Positions 10,537 to 22,374 of a stretch of DNA of 64,000 nucleotides are shown piece by piece. Location: NCBI GenBank assembly GCA_902623785.1, contig CACNVG010000004.1:1-64000 (forward strand), written 5' to 3'. Under the pieces are notes generated by a model, which was not told the DNA's origin, did not search any database, and saw only the letters and a list, made by a program, of their open reading frames with translations. The position numbers and the translations under genes are program-made. Origin of the DNA: an uncultured Pelagibacteraceae bacterium (GTDB taxonomy: Bacteria > Pseudomonadota > Alphaproteobacteria > Pelagibacterales > Pelagibacteraceae). How positions within the stretch are numbered: position 1 is the first letter of the stretch; the number at the start of each line of letters is the position of its first letter.

Positions 10537-13534
10537 TTATTCTCTCATTTTCTTTATCTAAGAAGATTGTATCTGATACAGTTACTTTAATTGTTTTATC
10601 TATCATTGGAACCAAGAGTTTTTGTCCTTTAAGTTGCTTACCTTCTTTTAAAACTGCTAAAGCAATGGATTTTTTTAAAGTTGGACTGAAATAACTTGAA
10701 GTTACATGTCCAAGCATATCGACAGGCTTTTTATTTTCGTCTTTAACTATTTGAGCACCTTCCTCTAAAATTTCATTAGGGTCATCAGTTAAAAGTCCGA
10801 CTAATTGTTTTCTGTCTTCTCTAATAGTATCGCTTCTGTATAGAGATCGTTTACCGATAAAGTCGTATTTTTTTTTACTAATTATCCAGTCCATTTGAAG
10901 ATCTACTGGTGTCATCGTTCCATCAGTATCTTGACCAACAATTATAAATCCTTTTTCAGCCCTTAAAAGATGCATAGTTTCAGTTCCATAAGGAGTAATG
11001 TTAAATTCTTTTCCAGCTTCAATACATTTTTCCCAAATATATTTACCGTAGGATGCTTCAACATTAATTTCATAACTTAGTTCACCTGTAAAACTTATAC
11101 GCATAACTCTACAATTAATTTCACCAAGCTTTACCTCTTTAAATGACATATGTGGGAAACTTTCATCAGATAAATCTAAATCTTTAAAAATTTTATTAAT
11201 AATTTTTTTTGCATTTGGACCGCATACACTTGCTGTAGCATAATGATCCGTAACTGAAGTAAGAAATACATCTAATTCCGGCCATTCAGTTTGCAAATAA
11301 TCCTCAAGTTTAGACATTACATTTGCTGCACCACCAGTTGTTGTTGTCATTAAATAGTGATTTTCACTAAGTCTTGTTGTTACTCCGTCATCGTAAACCA
11401 TACCATCTTCATTAAGCATCAAACCATATCTACATTTTCCGATTTGTAATTTTGACCAAGCATTTGTGTAAACCCTATTAAGAAACTCATTTGCATCTGT
11501 ACCTTGAATATCGATTTTTCCGAGTGTCGAAGCATCTAATATTCCACTAGATTCTCTTGCAGCTTTACTTTCTCTTTGTACGGCATCGTGCATTGTTTCA
11601 CCATCTTTTGGATAATACCAAGCCCGTTTCCATTGTCCGACATTTTCAAACTTTGCATTATTTTCAACGTGCCACTCATGCATAGGTGTTTTTCTAAAAA
11701 TATCAAAAAATTGCCCAACGTTTCTACCTACTATGGTTCCAAAAGTAAGTGGTGTATATGGAGGTCTGAACGTTGTTGTTCCTAGATCACCCATATTAGT
11801 GTTAGTTGTATCTGCAACTATACCCAAGGCATGCATATTAGCAAGTTTACCTTGATCTGTACCCATTCCAGTTGTTGTATATCTTTTTACGTGCTCAATT
11901 GATTTGAAACCTTCTCTTAAAGCTAATTTTATATCTTTTGCGGTACTATCATTTTGATAATCTAAAAATGGTTTTGTTTTACTTAATGGCCTATCTGATG
12001 GAAGCAACCATATATTTTTTTTCTCTTTTTCTTTAGAACATTTAACATCAATTTTATCAAAATTAGAATTTTCGATATTTAAAAACTTTTTGGTATCCTT
12101 TATTGAATTTTTTAAAACATCATCTAATTCAAAATCTCCTTTAGCAGAACCAATACTTAATTGATCTAAATTTGTTTTATCTGGAACAAAAATATTATCT
12201 TTGTTATCAAACCTAAGTTTACCACCTGATTGAGTAAATAAATGAACCATCGGGGTCCAGCCACCAGAAATTGCTAAGCAATCACAATTTAATTCAATCT
12301 TTTTTCCGATAACATCATTGCCTTTATCATTTAGCTTCATTATTATTATTTTGTTAATTCTTTTATAACCTTTAGTGTTTACTACTGTATGGTTCCAATA
12401 AATTTGTATCCCTAGACTTTTAACTTTATTTACTATTTCTGAAGATGAATTATCTCTAATGTCTATTATTGCATTTAATTTTGTGCCTGATTTATGTAAT
12501 GATAAGGCTGTTTCATAAGCACTGTCATTATTAGTAAATATAACATTTTCTAAACCACATCTTACACCATAATAGTCTATGTATTTTTTTACAGCAGATG
12601 CTAACATTATACCTGGTCTATCGTTGTTATGAAAAACTTGAGGTCTTTCTATAGCGCCAGTGGAGATAATTACTTTTTTTGCTCTTATTTTGTAAAGCCT
12701 TTGTCTAATTTTATTATTACGGTCATTAACACTTAAATGATCAGTTAAATTTTGTCTTGCTAGTAAAAAGTTGTAATTATGATAAGCAGCAAGACTTGTT
12801 CTTGTTTTGATAATGATATTTTTATCATTTTTAATGTTTTCAATGAGTTTTTTTAACCATTCACTACTTTTTTGATTATCAATTTTAGAGATATCATTGT
12901 CATCATAAATTAATGAACCTCCTAATAATTCTTTGTCTTCTAACAATAAAACTTTTTTATTATCATCAGAAGCTATTTTAGCCGCTATTAAACCAGAAAC
13001 GCCACCTCCAACTATTAAGATATCACAGTGCATATATCTATGGTCGTACATATCTGGATCTTGTTTCGTTGGGGATTTTCCTAAGCCAGCAGATTTACGA
13101 ATAAAGTATTCGTACTTCTCCCAAAAACTTGCTGGCCACATAAATGTTTTATAATAAAAGCCTGCAGGAAGGAGAGGTGATAAAAAGTTATTTATTCCAC
13201 CTATATCAAATTTTACACTTGGCCAACAATTCTGACTGTTACAAATTAAACCATCATATAATTCGATTTCAGTAGCTCGTACATTAGGATCAGTTAAAGC
13301 ATCATCATTTCCTATTTGAAGAATTGCATTTGGTTCCTCAGAACCAGAAGTCATTATTCCTCTTGGTCTATGGTACTTAAAACTTCTTCCCACAAGATGA
13401 ATATCGTTTGAAAGTAGGGCAGATGCTAGTGTATCGCCTTTATATCCGTATAATTTTTTTCCATTAAAAATAAAAGATAGTTTTCTAGTTTCGTCTACAA
13501 ATTGTTTATTATTTATTCTTAGATTTTTGGACAT
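10529..13534 (-). CDS. soxA: Sarcosine oxidase alpha subunit
   Basis: 1001 aa; FNGKKLYGYKGDTLASALLSNDIHLVGRSFKYHRPRGIMTSGSEEPNA, FAD motif DILIVGGGVSGLIAA, C-terminal GcvT-like domain. Confidence 0.95.
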   Translation of the reverse strand: MSKNLRINNKQFVDETRKLSFIFNGKKLYGYKGDTLASALLSNDIHLVGRSFKYHRPRGIMTSGSEEPNAILQIGNDDALTDPNVRATEIELYDGLICNSQNCWPSVKFDIGGINNFLSPLLPAGFYYKTFMWPASFWEKYEYFIRKSAGLGKSPTKQDPDMYDHRYMHCDILIVGGGVSGLIAAKIASDDNKKVLLLEDKELLGGSLIYDDNDISKIDNQKSSEWLKKLIENIKNDKNIIIKTRTSLAAYHNYNFLLARQNLTDHLSVNDRNNKIRQRLYKIRAKKVIISTGAIERPQVFHNNDRPGIMLASAVKKYIDYYGVRCGLENVIFTNNDSAYETALSLHKSGTKLNAIIDIRDNSSSEIVNKVKSLGIQIYWNHTVVNTKGYKRINKIIIMKLNDKGNDVIGKKIELNCDCLAISGGWTPMVHLFTQSGGKLRFDNKDNIFVPDKTNLDQLSIGSAKGDFELDDVLKNSIKDTKKFLNIENSNFDKIDVKCSKEKEKKNIWLLPSDRPLSKTKPFLDYQNDSTAKDIKLALREGFKSIEHVKRYTTTGMGTDQGKLANMHALGIVADTTNTNMGDLGTTTFRPPYTPLTFGTIVGRNVGQFFDIFRKTPMHEWHVENNAKFENVGQWKRAWYYPKDGETMHDAVQRESKAARESSGILDASTLGKIDIQGTDANEFLNRVYTNAWSKLQIGKCRYGLMLNEDGMVYDDGVTTRLSENHYLMTTTTGGAANVMSKLEDYLQTEWPELDVFLTSVTDHYATASVCGPNAKKIINKIFKDLDLSDESFPHMSFKEVKLGEINCRVMRISFTGELSYEINVEASYGKYIWEKCIEAGKEFNITPYGTETMHLLRAEKGFIIVGQDTDGTMTPVDLQMDWIISKKKYDFIGKRSLYRSDTIREDRKQLVGLLTDDPNEILEEGAQIVKDENKKPVDMLGHVTSSYFSPTLKKSIALAVLKEGKQLKGQKLLVPMIDKTIKVTVSDTIFLDKENERING

Positions 13535-13809
13535 TATATTTTTGGGGGTTGTTCACCCATTTTGTATATTTTTTCTATTTTATCATTTGAGGTGTCACGA
13601 GCTACATTAAACCATTTTCTACATCCATGTGCATGATTCCATCTTTCAAATTGGATACCTTTAATATTTTTTCTCATAAATAAATATTCTGCCCATTGAT
13701 CATCATTTAATTCGGTAGGTTGTTTAGGTCTTGCTATATGAGCTTCACCACCAGAAACAAATTCTGATTGATCTCTTTCACCACAATATGGACAATTAAT
13801 TAAAAACAT
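13534..13809 (-). CDS. soxD: Sarcosine oxidase delta subunit
   Basis: INCPYCGERDQSEFVSGGEAHIARP...WNHAHGCRKWFNVARDT. Confidence 0.95.
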   Translation of the reverse strand: MFLINCPYCGERDQSEFVSGGEAHIARPKQPTELNDDQWAEYLFMRKNIKGIQFERWNHAHGCRKWFNVARDTSNDKIEKIYKMGEQPPKI

Positions 13810-15062
13810 TAGTGGGCAACAGCTGCTGCTCCATGTTCATCTACTAGATCACCACTTACAAATCTATTAATGTTAAATGCAGCATTTAATTTATGAGGTT
13901 CATCATTAGCGATTGTATGAGCAAATAAATCGCCCGAACCAGGTGTTGCTTTAAATCCACCAGTTCCCCAACCACAATTAAAATAAAGACCTTTGATTGA
14001 TGTTTTGCTAATTATCGGGCTTGCATCTGGACAAATGTCAACAATTCCACCCCATTGTCTTAACATCTTCATTCTACTAAAAATTGGATATAATTCTAAT
14101 ATAGCTTTAAGTGTTTCCTCTACAATATTAAAGCTTCCCTTTTGAGTGTAAGAAACATAAGAATCAGTTCCCGCACCAATAACTAACTCACCTTTATCTG
14201 ATTGGCTCACATAAGCATGAACAGCATTTGACATTACAACAGTATCGATTATTGGTTTTACTGGTTCTGATACAAGCGCTTGTAAAGGTTTACTTTCGAG
14301 TGGTAACTTAAGTCCCGCCATATTTGCTATTACGCTTGAATGTCCTGCAGCAACAACACCAATCTTTTTAGTTTTAATAAATCCTTTTGTTGTTTCTAGA
14401 CCTTCAACTGTATCTCCATTTCTTTTAATGCCTTTAACTTCGCAATTTTGAATTATATCAACTCCCATTTCGTCAGCGCCTCTTGCATAACCCCAAGCAA
14501 CAGCATCATGTCTAGCTGTACCAGCTCTTTTTTGTAAAGTTCCACCTAAGACTGGATACCTAATATCCTGCGATGTATTTATTATCGGACAAAACTTTTT
14601 TACTTCATCTGTTTCCAACCACACAGCATCAATACCATTTAATCTATTTGCGTGTGTTCTTCTTTTTAAATCTCTTACATCTTGTAAATTATGAGCCAGA
14701 TTCATAACTCCCCTTTGACTGAACATTACATTGTAATTAAGTTCTTGAGACAAACCTTCCCAAATCTTTAATGCGTGATCATATAAACCTGCGCTTGCGT
14801 CCCATAAATAATTTGATCTAATAATTGTAGTATTTCTTCCAGTGTTACCTCCACCAATCCAACCTTTTTCAACGACAGCAATGTTTGTTAAATTATGTTT
14901 TTTCGCTAAATAATATGCAGTAGCTAAACCGTGACCGCCACCGCCAACAATTACAGCATCATACTCTTTTTTAGGCTCAGGATCTCTCCATGCTCTTTGC
15001 CAATTTTCATGGTTGCTGAAAGCATTCTTTATTAAAGAAAATATAGAATATTTATTTTTCAT
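13809..15062 (-). CDS. soxB: Sarcosine oxidase beta subunit
   Basis: [51 protein letters not shown]. Confidence 0.95.
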   Translation of the reverse strand: MKNKYSIFSLIKNAFSNHENWQRAWRDPEPKKEYDAVIVGGGGHGLATAYYLAKKHNLTNIAVVEKGWIGGGNTGRNTTIIRSNYLWDASAGLYDHALKIWEGLSQELNYNVMFSQRGVMNLAHNLQDVRDLKRRTHANRLNGIDAVWLETDEVKKFCPIINTSQDIRYPVLGGTLQKRAGTARHDAVAWGYARGADEMGVDIIQNCEVKGIKRNGDTVEGLETTKGFIKTKKIGVVAAGHSSVIANMAGLKLPLESKPLQALVSEPVKPIIDTVVMSNAVHAYVSQSDKGELVIGAGTDSYVSYTQKGSFNIVEETLKAILELYPIFSRMKMLRQWGGIVDICPDASPIISKTSIKGLYFNCGWGTGGFKATPGSGDLFAHTIANDEPHKLNAAFNINRFVSGDLVDEHGAAAVAH

Positions 15063-15124
15063 TTTTTGAGAAATTACTTGATAAATATTGAATATTCAAT
15101 GATTTCAAGTTACACAGTATATAA

Positions 15125-15219
15125 GGAAGGATGGGTGAGCTGGTTTAAACCAGCGGTTTGCTAAACCGCCGTACGCTTGAAAAGGTGTACCGAGGGTTCG
15201 AATCCCTCTCCTTCCGCCA
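15125..15219 (+). tRNA. tRNA-Ser (anticodon GCT)
   Basis: Acceptor GGAAGGA/TCCTTCC, anticodon arm GCGGT-TTGCTAA-ACCGC, long variable arm, GGTTCGAATCC T-loop, encoded CCA. Confidence 0.96.
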
Positions 15220-15230
15220 TATTTCAGAAA

Positions 15231-17480
15231 TTAGTATAGTGGGTAATTAGCAAAAAAATCTTTCATTTTGATAGGTTTTTGCTCTAGCACGTATCGATAA
15301 ACGTTATAATTTTCTAAAACTCTTTGAACATAATTTCTTGTTTCTTTAAACTTAATAAGCTCTATCCAATCTACATAATCTACTTGATCCTTTTGAGGAT
15401 TTTTATTTATTTTTTTCCAATATCTAACCCTTTTTGGACCTGCGTTATAGGCGGCAATAGCAAAAGGGTAAGCCCCATCATATTCCAAAATTAGTCCAGC
15501 CAAGTAATGTGACCCTAAATTAATATTATACTCGGGATCTGAAGTTAATCTTGATTTTGAATATGGTAGCTTAGCTTGTTTTGCAACTAGCTTAGCTGTG
15601 TAAGTCATTAGCTGCATCATACCTCTTGCCCCAGCGTAACTATTTGCTTTACTATCAAATTCACTCTCTTGTCTTATAACCGCAAGTATTAAAGCAGGGT
15701 TAGGAATTTTTCTTCCCCCAACCATGGTTGGAGTACTTATGACAGGATAATTAAATTGATTGTGAAATCTTTTTTCATAGGACGCTAATTTAGAAATTTG
15801 AATTGCAAAATCATATCTTGAAATTTCAGTTGCAAGTTCTGCAGCTAAAACTTCACTTCCTTGTTCTATATTATCAAGCGCTAAATGACGTAAAATATGT
15901 TTCGTATACTTATCTCTTTCAATTTCATAAAGTAAATAAACAAGTTTATATAATTTCTTATTCTTAAATTCTTTTTTGTACTTTTCATTCGGTTTCATAG
16001 TTTCTTTTAAAGAAAATGTTTCGTCCGGTTTAATTTTCATATGAGCAAGTTGTCCATAGTATGTAGTTGGAAATTTTAATGCCTCACCATAATATTTGTC
16101 AGCTGTTACTGGGTCACCGAGTTTTTCATATGTTCTTCCCAACCAAAAAGCTCCTCTAGATAAACTAATTGGATAACCAACATTTTGATAAAAAGATTTA
16201 AAGTGTTCTCTTGCTAAAATTGGATCATTTAGGAAACTTAAAGCAATCCATCCACTAAACCACTCTGCTTCTGCATATTCTGGCGTTCCTTCTTCTAAAG
16301 AGTGGTTATTAACTATTTTATAAGCTGTTTGATATTTCTTTTTATAAATTAATGATCTTCCAATTATTGATCTTTCTACCCACCATTTATCTGGTCTTAC
16401 CATATAACTCTTAGTATTTTTGATGTTTAACAAAATTTCTAAAGAGCTATCTACTCGACCTCTTTTTCTTCTCCATTTTAATCTATCATAGTTAAGACCC
16501 GGGTCATTTCTGAGACTCTCAGGCACTTTTGAAATTGCATTGTCTACACCATATGATTTACTCATGAGTAGTTGTCTTGCGTTATAAAGGAGTTGATACT
16601 CTTTTGGTAAGTATTTTAACATTCTTTTCAAATCCCAATATTTATTTTCCCAAGCTAGGTAATCAGCTCTTCTTATATGGTCTTCTGATGATAAATATTT
16701 TTTTATTCTTTTGTATGTAGGTCTAAGTTCTGCTTTAGATAAATCGGCAGTAATCCATCCCTTTTTTATCAATTTTATACCGTCTACATTTTGCCCATCT
16801 TGTAATAAGCTTTCCCCCAAAACTATCTCTCCGTATCCACTTAATGGTTTATTATCTTCGAATAAATCTATTATTTTTTTGTGACCAATTTTTTTAACTG
16901 ATAATTTCTTTTCAGATAGATATTCAATTCTACCACGACGAGGATAAGTTTCATTTCTTTTTAAAAATGAACTATAGTCAGAATAATCTGCATTATTGTT
17001 TCTTTCTAATAAGTATCTCCACAATGTGAAATCATAAATTGACTTATCTTTTGCACGAGAAGCAATTTTGATTGCACTTTGCCATTTTTTTCTTTTAATT
17101 AAATCTAAAGATTGTTGAGCTATTTTTACGTCTTTTTTACTATAGTATTTTGATTTCTTAGCTTTTTCCTTTTTTGGCTCTGTCTTTTTAACAATTATTG
17201 TTGGTTTCTTTTTAGGTAGTAAAATCCCTATATTTTGAAAACCCTTATCAGCTCCTGCTTTTTCAACTTTTTCTTTTTTTTCTTCCTTAACCTCTTTCTC
17301 TTTTTTAGCAGTAGGCTTTATTGGGGGTATAATATTCTTTTTTGATATAATTTTTTTTTTAACTTCTGCTGATAATGCTGGTTTTTTTGGAGGAATGATT
17401 AACTCATTTGAAAATGAATATGAGCCCAAAATTAAGAGATAGATTAAAATAAATTTGATAAATATTTTAAAAAAGATCAT
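15231..17480 (-). CDS. Soluble lytic murein transglycosylase (Slt-like)
   Basis: C-terminal AVIRQESEFDSKANSYAGARGMMQLMTYTAK...NINLGSHYLAGLI...AIAAYNAGPKRV. Confidence 0.93.
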   Translation of the reverse strand: MIFFKIFIKFILIYLLILGSYSFSNELIIPPKKPALSAEVKKKIISKKNIIPPIKPTAKKEKEVKEEKKEKVEKAGADKGFQNIGILLPKKKPTIIVKKTEPKKEKAKKSKYYSKKDVKIAQQSLDLIKRKKWQSAIKIASRAKDKSIYDFTLWRYLLERNNNADYSDYSSFLKRNETYPRRGRIEYLSEKKLSVKKIGHKKIIDLFEDNKPLSGYGEIVLGESLLQDGQNVDGIKLIKKGWITADLSKAELRPTYKRIKKYLSSEDHIRRADYLAWENKYWDLKRMLKYLPKEYQLLYNARQLLMSKSYGVDNAISKVPESLRNDPGLNYDRLKWRRKRGRVDSSLEILLNIKNTKSYMVRPDKWWVERSIIGRSLIYKKKYQTAYKIVNNHSLEEGTPEYAEAEWFSGWIALSFLNDPILAREHFKSFYQNVGYPISLSRGAFWLGRTYEKLGDPVTADKYYGEALKFPTTYYGQLAHMKIKPDETFSLKETMKPNEKYKKEFKNKKLYKLVYLLYEIERDKYTKHILRHLALDNIEQGSEVLAAELATEISRYDFAIQISKLASYEKRFHNQFNYPVISTPTMVGGRKIPNPALILAVIRQESEFDSKANSYAGARGMMQLMTYTAKLVAKQAKLPYSKSRLTSDPEYNINLGSHYLAGLILEYDGAYPFAIAAYNAGPKRVRYWKKINKNPQKDQVDYVDWIELIKFKETRNYVQRVLENYNVYRYVLEQKPIKMKDFFANYPLY

Positions 17481-17520
17481 ATTTTTGTAAATGAATCGAT
17501 AATCTATGTTATAAAGTTAT

Positions 17521-18402
17521 ATGTTTAAAGGATCAAATGTTGCATTATTAACTCCATTTAAAAATAATAAATTAGATGAAGATTGTTATATCAAATTAAT
17601 AAATTTTCATATTGAAAATGGCACAAACGGTTTAGTTCCTGCTGGAACAACGGGTGAATCGCCCACATTAAGCCATGAAGAACATGAAAAAGTCATTGAG
17701 CTTTGTATTAAAGAAGCAAAAGGCAAAATTCCTGTCATTGCGGGCACTGGGTCAAATTCTACGACAGAAGCTGTTGCATTAACAAAGCACGCAGAGAAGG
17801 CAGGAGCAGATGGTGTATTAGTAGTAACTCCATATTATAACAAACCAACTCAAGAAGGTTTATATCAACACTATAAATCAATTAATGATAATACAAGCTT
17901 GCCAATTATTATTTATAACATTCCAAGTCGCTGCGTTATTGATATGTCAGTTGATACAATGGCAAGACTTTATGAACTTAAGAATATTGCTGGTGTAAAA
18001 GATGCGACAGGAGACCTAAATAGACTTGATCAAACTTTAAAAAAATTAGGACCAGACTTTATTCAGTTAACAGGCGAAGACGGCCTTGCTTTTGAATTTA
18101 ATAAAAGGGGAGGGATTGGCATAATTTCTGTGACAGCAAATATAGCACCCAAGTTATGTTCCGATTTTCAAAAATTTTCAAAATCAAATTCTGATAATGA
18201 AATTAAAGAGGCTGAAAGAATTGATGCTTTGCTTCAACCACTTCATAAAGCTCTATTTATTGAAAGTAATCCAGCACCTGCAAAATATGCAGCTAAACTA
18301 TTAGGTCTATGCAGTGATGATGTTAGACTGCCATTGGTAAAAATACAAGAGTCTACTAAGGAAAAAGTAAAAGAAGCATTATTGACTGCAAAATTATTGT
18401 AG
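17521..18402 (+). CDS. dapA: 4-hydroxy-tetrahydrodipicolinate synthase
   Basis: [46 protein letters not shown]. Confidence 0.96.
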   Translation: MFKGSNVALLTPFKNNKLDEDCYIKLINFHIENGTNGLVPAGTTGESPTLSHEEHEKVIELCIKEAKGKIPVIAGTGSNSTTEAVALTKHAEKAGADGVLVVTPYYNKPTQEGLYQHYKSINDNTSLPIIIYNIPSRCVIDMSVDTMARLYELKNIAGVKDATGDLNRLDQTLKKLGPDFIQLTGEDGLAFEFNKRGGIGIISVTANIAPKLCSDFQKFSKSNSDNEIKEAERIDALLQPLHKALFIESNPAPAKYAAKLLGLCSDDVRLPLVKIQESTKEKVKEALLTAKLL

Positions 18403-18403
18403 C

Positions 18404-18871
18404 ATGTTAAAAAAAGAACCTGGACACAAAATAATTTGTTTAAATAGAAAAGCATCCTTTGATTTTTTTTTCCAAGAAATCTTAGAGGCAGGAATTGTAT
18501 TAAAAGGATCTGAGATTAAGTCTGTAAGAGCAGGAAAAGTAAATATAGCAGAGTCTTATGCTATTGAAAAAGATGGTGAGTTTTTTTTAGTAAATTCACA
18601 CATACCAATTTATAAAGAGGCAAGTTTTACTAACCATAACCCTAGAGAAGAGAGAAAGCTGTTGTTAAATAAAAGAGAGATAAAAAAATTAATTGGTAAA
18701 GTTAATAGAGATGGATTGTCACTTATTCCTCTTAAAATGTATTTTAAAAAAGGGAGGGCAAAATTGGAAATTGCCGTCGCAAAAGGTAAAAAACGATTTG
18801 ATAAACGGCAAACAAAAAAAACAAGGGACTGGAACCGTGATAAAGAAAGATATTTTAGAAGATCGTCATAA
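18404..18871 (+). CDS. smpB: SsrA-binding protein
   Basis: [51 protein letters not shown]. Confidence 0.96.
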   Translation: MLKKEPGHKIICLNRKASFDFFFQEILEAGIVLKGSEIKSVRAGKVNIAESYAIEKDGEFFLVNSHIPIYKEASFTNHNPREERKLLLNKREIKKLIGKVNRDGLSLIPLKMYFKKGRAKLEIAVAKGKKRFDKRQTKKTRDWNRDKERYFRRSS

Positions 18872-19388
18872 CACAATCATACTGGCACTAGGTTCAAATT
18901 TGGGAAACAGAGCTGATAATATTGAAAAAACAAAGTTTTATTTATCACATTTTTGTTATTTTCTTAGAGTCTCAAAACTTTATGAAACACCATCGTGGCC
19001 AAACCAGTCGAATCCAAAATTTCTAAATCTTATTATTGAATGTAAAACAAATTTAACAATTATCGATTTGTTTGAAAAAATAAAAAAAATAGAAACATTG
19101 TTAGGAAGAAAAAAAAGTATAAAAAACGCACCACGAACTTGCGATATTGATATTATTGATTTCAACAATACTTGTAAAAGCATAATTCATAAAGGACAAA
19201 AAATTATTACCCCACACCCAAGAATGCATCAAAGAAATTTTACTTTAATTCCATTATATGAAATTAAAAAAAACTGGGTACATCCAAAAAATAAGCAAAA
19301 AATAGATATTTTAATAAAAAAATTAAACTCCAAATCAATTAGTGATATAAAGATTTATCAAAGTAATGATATAATTAAATATGCTTAA
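18837..19388 (+). CDS. folK: 2-amino-4-hydroxy-6-hydroxymethyldihydropteridine pyrophosphokinase; GTG start proposed, trimmed from ORF 18693
   Basis: [45 protein letters not shown]; homologous part begins near 18850. Confidence 0.87.
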   Translation: MIKKDILEDRHNTIILALGSNLGNRADNIEKTKFYLSHFCYFLRVSKLYETPSWPNQSNPKFLNLIIECKTNLTIIDLFEKIKKIETLLGRKKSIKNAPRTCDIDIIDFNNTCKSIIHKGQKIITPHPRMHQRNFTLIPLYEIKKNWVHPKNKQKIDILIKKLNSKSISDIKIYQSNDIIKYA

Positions 19389-21123
19389 ATCTGAAGAATT
19401 AATAAATAAGGTAAGAGAATATAATAAGTTTTTAAACCCTACAACTTTAACTAAAGCTTATAATTTTGCTCTTGAGGCTCACAAAAAACAAAAAAGGGAT
19501 GAAGGTGTGCCATACATCATCCATCCAATAGCTGTAGCAAATATTCTCTCGGATTTAAAACTTGATAGCGCAACTATTGCAACAGGATTATTACACGATA
19601 CGATTGAGGATACGAGAGCTACTTATAAAACAATCAAAGAAGAATTCGGTCAAGAAGTTGCTGATTTAGTGGAAGGGGTAACAAAAATCTCTGCATTTGA
19701 AAATCAAGCAGCTCAAGACTCTAAAGCTGAAAATTTTAGAAAATTAATCATAGCAACCTCCAAAGATATAAGGGTTCTTCTTGTAAAATTAGCTGACAGA
19801 CTTCATAACATGAGAACAATTAAATTTGTAAAACTAAAAGAAAAACAAATTAGAAAAGCTAAAGAAACGATGGAAATATATGCTCCATTAGCAGACAGAA
19901 TGGGCATGAATAGAATTAGAGATGAGTTGGAAGATCTTTCTTTTGAAATTTTAAATCCTGAGGCAAGACATCTCGTTAAGAAAAGACTTGATGAAATAAA
20001 AGAAAATAATATTTCAAATTTTAATATGATTTCTGAGGAGTTTCAAAAAATTTTAAAAGCAGAAGGATTAAATGTTAAAATATTTGGTAGAGAGAAAACA
20101 CCTTTTTCTATTTGGAGAAAAATTCAAAAAAAAAGAACTTCGCTAGAGCAAATCACAGATATAATCGGATTTAGGGTAATTGTTGACGATGTATCAGATT
20201 GCTATAAGACTTTAGGTATATTCCACAAAAAGTGGAATTGTATACCGGGAAGATTTAAAGATTATATTTCATCTCCTAAAATAAACAAATATCAATCATT
20301 ACATACCGCTATAATTGGTCCAAACAAACGACCTATTGAAATTCAATTAAGAACAATGCAGATGCACGAATACGCTCAAAGAGGAATTGCTTCTCATTGG
20401 AAATATAAATCTTCTGAAAAATTTAATTCTTTAACTTGGAAAGAATACGATTGGTTGAAAGATCTAGTTGAAATAATTGAAAGAAATGAAAATCCAGAGG
20501 ACTTTTATGAATATACTAAACTTCAGATGTTTCAAGAAAATGTATTTTGCTTTACACCAAAGGGATCTGTGATCAAACTTCCAAAAGATGCTACCCCAAT
20601 AGATTTTGCGTATGCTGTACATACACAAGTTGGAGATACTGCTATTGGATCAGAAATAAATGGTAAAGACAGTCATTTACAAAGTATCCTAAGAAATGGT
20701 GATGTGGTTAAGATTATAACATCAAAGAAAGAGTCACCATCCTTACATTGGTTAAGTTCAGCTAAAACAGGTAAAGCGAGAGCCGCAATTAGGAGATATT
20801 GGCAATATAGAGAAAATTCTAAATCAACTGACAAAATATATAATACTACTCTTTGGATCTCGTTACCTGATAAACCAGGTGTTCTCGGAACAGTGACTAC
20901 TATGATCGGAGAAAATCATGTAAACATTTCTAGTGTTGAAATGGTAGAAAAAACTAAAACCTCCATTAATTTTAGATTTAATTTAATTATTTCTGATCTC
21001 AAAAACTTTACAAAATTAATAAGTGAGTTAAAACAAAGAGAGTATAAATTTAAAATTATTAGACACAAAAACAAAAAATATGCTTTCTTTAAAAAATTCT
21101 TTGGCAGTTTTAAGAAAAACTGA
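19381..21123 (+). CDS. spoT: RelA/SpoT family (p)ppGpp synthetase/hydrolase
   Basis: HD-domain VPYIIHPIAVANIL...ATGLLHDTIEDT, synthetase YQSLHTAI, TGS FTPKGSVIKLPKDATPIDFAYAVHT, C-terminal ACT-like segment. Confidence 0.93.
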   Translation: MLKSEELINKVREYNKFLNPTTLTKAYNFALEAHKKQKRDEGVPYIIHPIAVANILSDLKLDSATIATGLLHDTIEDTRATYKTIKEEFGQEVADLVEGVTKISAFENQAAQDSKAENFRKLIIATSKDIRVLLVKLADRLHNMRTIKFVKLKEKQIRKAKETMEIYAPLADRMGMNRIRDELEDLSFEILNPEARHLVKKRLDEIKENNISNFNMISEEFQKILKAEGLNVKIFGREKTPFSIWRKIQKKRTSLEQITDIIGFRVIVDDVSDCYKTLGIFHKKWNCIPGRFKDYISSPKINKYQSLHTAIIGPNKRPIEIQLRTMQMHEYAQRGIASHWKYKSSEKFNSLTWKEYDWLKDLVEIIERNENPEDFYEYTKLQMFQENVFCFTPKGSVIKLPKDATPIDFAYAVHTQVGDTAIGSEINGKDSHLQSILRNGDVVKIITSKKESPSLHWLSSAKTGKARAAIRRYWQYRENSKSTDKIYNTTLWISLPDKPGVLGTVTTMIGENHVNISSVEMVEKTKTSINFRFNLIISDLKNFTKLISELKQREYKFKIIRHKNKKYAFFKKFFGSFKKN

Positions 21124-21661
21124 CGCTCTTTTAGAAGGACACTTCGTACTTTCATCTGGTCTACATTCACCCCAATATGTTCAATGCGCCAAGCTTTTAA
21201 GCAAACCAACTCAAGCTAAAAAATTTATAAGTTCCTTAGCAACAAAAATTAAAAGAAATATTAAAAGTTTTGATGTTATTCTATCTCCAGCAATGGGAGG
21301 TGTAATTATTGGTTATGAGATAGGAAGATTGTTAAAAAAAGAGACTATTTTTTGTGAAAGAGTAGATAAAAAATTTAAACTTAGAAGAGGTTTTAATATT
21401 AAAAAAAAAGCAAAAGTATTAATAGTAGAGGACGTAATCACTACAGGAAAATCTTCATTGGAGTGTGTAAGACTCATAAAAAATTTTGGTGGAAAGTTTG
21501 TTGGAGTTGCTTGCTTAATAGACAGGTCGAAAAAATTAAAAATGTCCAAAAAAATTATATCTCAAGTAAAATTAGATATTCCTGTTTATAAGAGAAATAA
21601 ATTACCAACTCATTTGAAGAATATTCAAATTACAAAACCAGGAAGTAGATATCTAAGATAA
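21080..21661 (+). CDS. pyrE: Orotate phosphoribosyltransferase
   Basis: DALLEGHFVLSSGLHSPQYVQ; PRPP motif VLIVEDVITTGKSS. Confidence 0.94.
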   Translation: MLSLKNSLAVLRKTDALLEGHFVLSSGLHSPQYVQCAKLLSKPTQAKKFISSLATKIKRNIKSFDVILSPAMGGVIIGYEIGRLLKKETIFCERVDKKFKLRRGFNIKKKAKVLIVEDVITTGKSSLECVRLIKNFGGKFVGVACLIDRSKKLKMSKKIISQVKLDIPVYKRNKLPTHLKNIQITKPGSRYLR

Positions 21662-22374
21662 TGTCTAAACTCGGTGTTAACATTGATCATGTGGCTACAT
21701 TAAGAAATGCTAGAGGAGAAAATCATCCAAATATTTTAAAGTTTGCAGATATTGCGGTAAATTCTGGAGCTGACTCTATAACAGTTCATCTTAGAGAAGA
21801 CAGAAGACATATTAAAGATTTAGATTTAAAAAAACTTTGTAAAAAAAAAATTAAAATAAACTTAGAGATGGCATGTAATAACAAGATGTTAAAAATTGCT
21901 CTTAGAAACATGCCTAACTATGTTTGTATAGTACCAGAAAAAAGAAAAGAAATTACCACAGAAGGGGGAATAGATTTAAAAAAAAATTTTCATAATTTAA
22001 AAAAAATTATATCTAAACTTAATAAAGCTAAAATTAGAACAAGTTTATTTATAGACCCTTCAAAACAAAATATTGAAATCTCAAAAAAAATAGGAACGAA
22101 ATGCGTTGAACTGCACACAGGAAAAATATCAATTTTAGTAAAAAAAGGTGCTAAATTTTCAAATGAATTAAAGAGAATTAAAGATGCAAGTAAATTAGCA
22201 TTTGATTATGACATTGAAGTACATGCAGGACACGGCTTAGATTACAAAACAACAAAAATTTTGAGAAAAATTCCATACATAAAAGAATTTAATATTGGTC
22301 ACTTTATCATAGGTGAAAGTTTAGAGTCTGGTATGCCCAGTATTATTAAAGAATTCAAAAAGATCGTGAGATGA
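21661..22374 (+). CDS. pdxJ: Pyridoxine 5'-phosphate synthase
   Basis: LGVNIDHVATLRNARG, SITVHLREDRRHI, EVHAGHGLDY. Confidence 0.96.
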   Translation: MSKLGVNIDHVATLRNARGENHPNILKFADIAVNSGADSITVHLREDRRHIKDLDLKKLCKKKIKINLEMACNNKMLKIALRNMPNYVCIVPEKRKEITTEGGIDLKKNFHNLKKIISKLNKAKIRTSLFIDPSKQNIEISKKIGTKCVELHTGKISILVKKGAKFSNELKRIKDASKLAFDYDIEVHAGHGLDYKTTKILRKIPYIKEFNIGHFIIGESLESGMPSIIKEFKKIVR

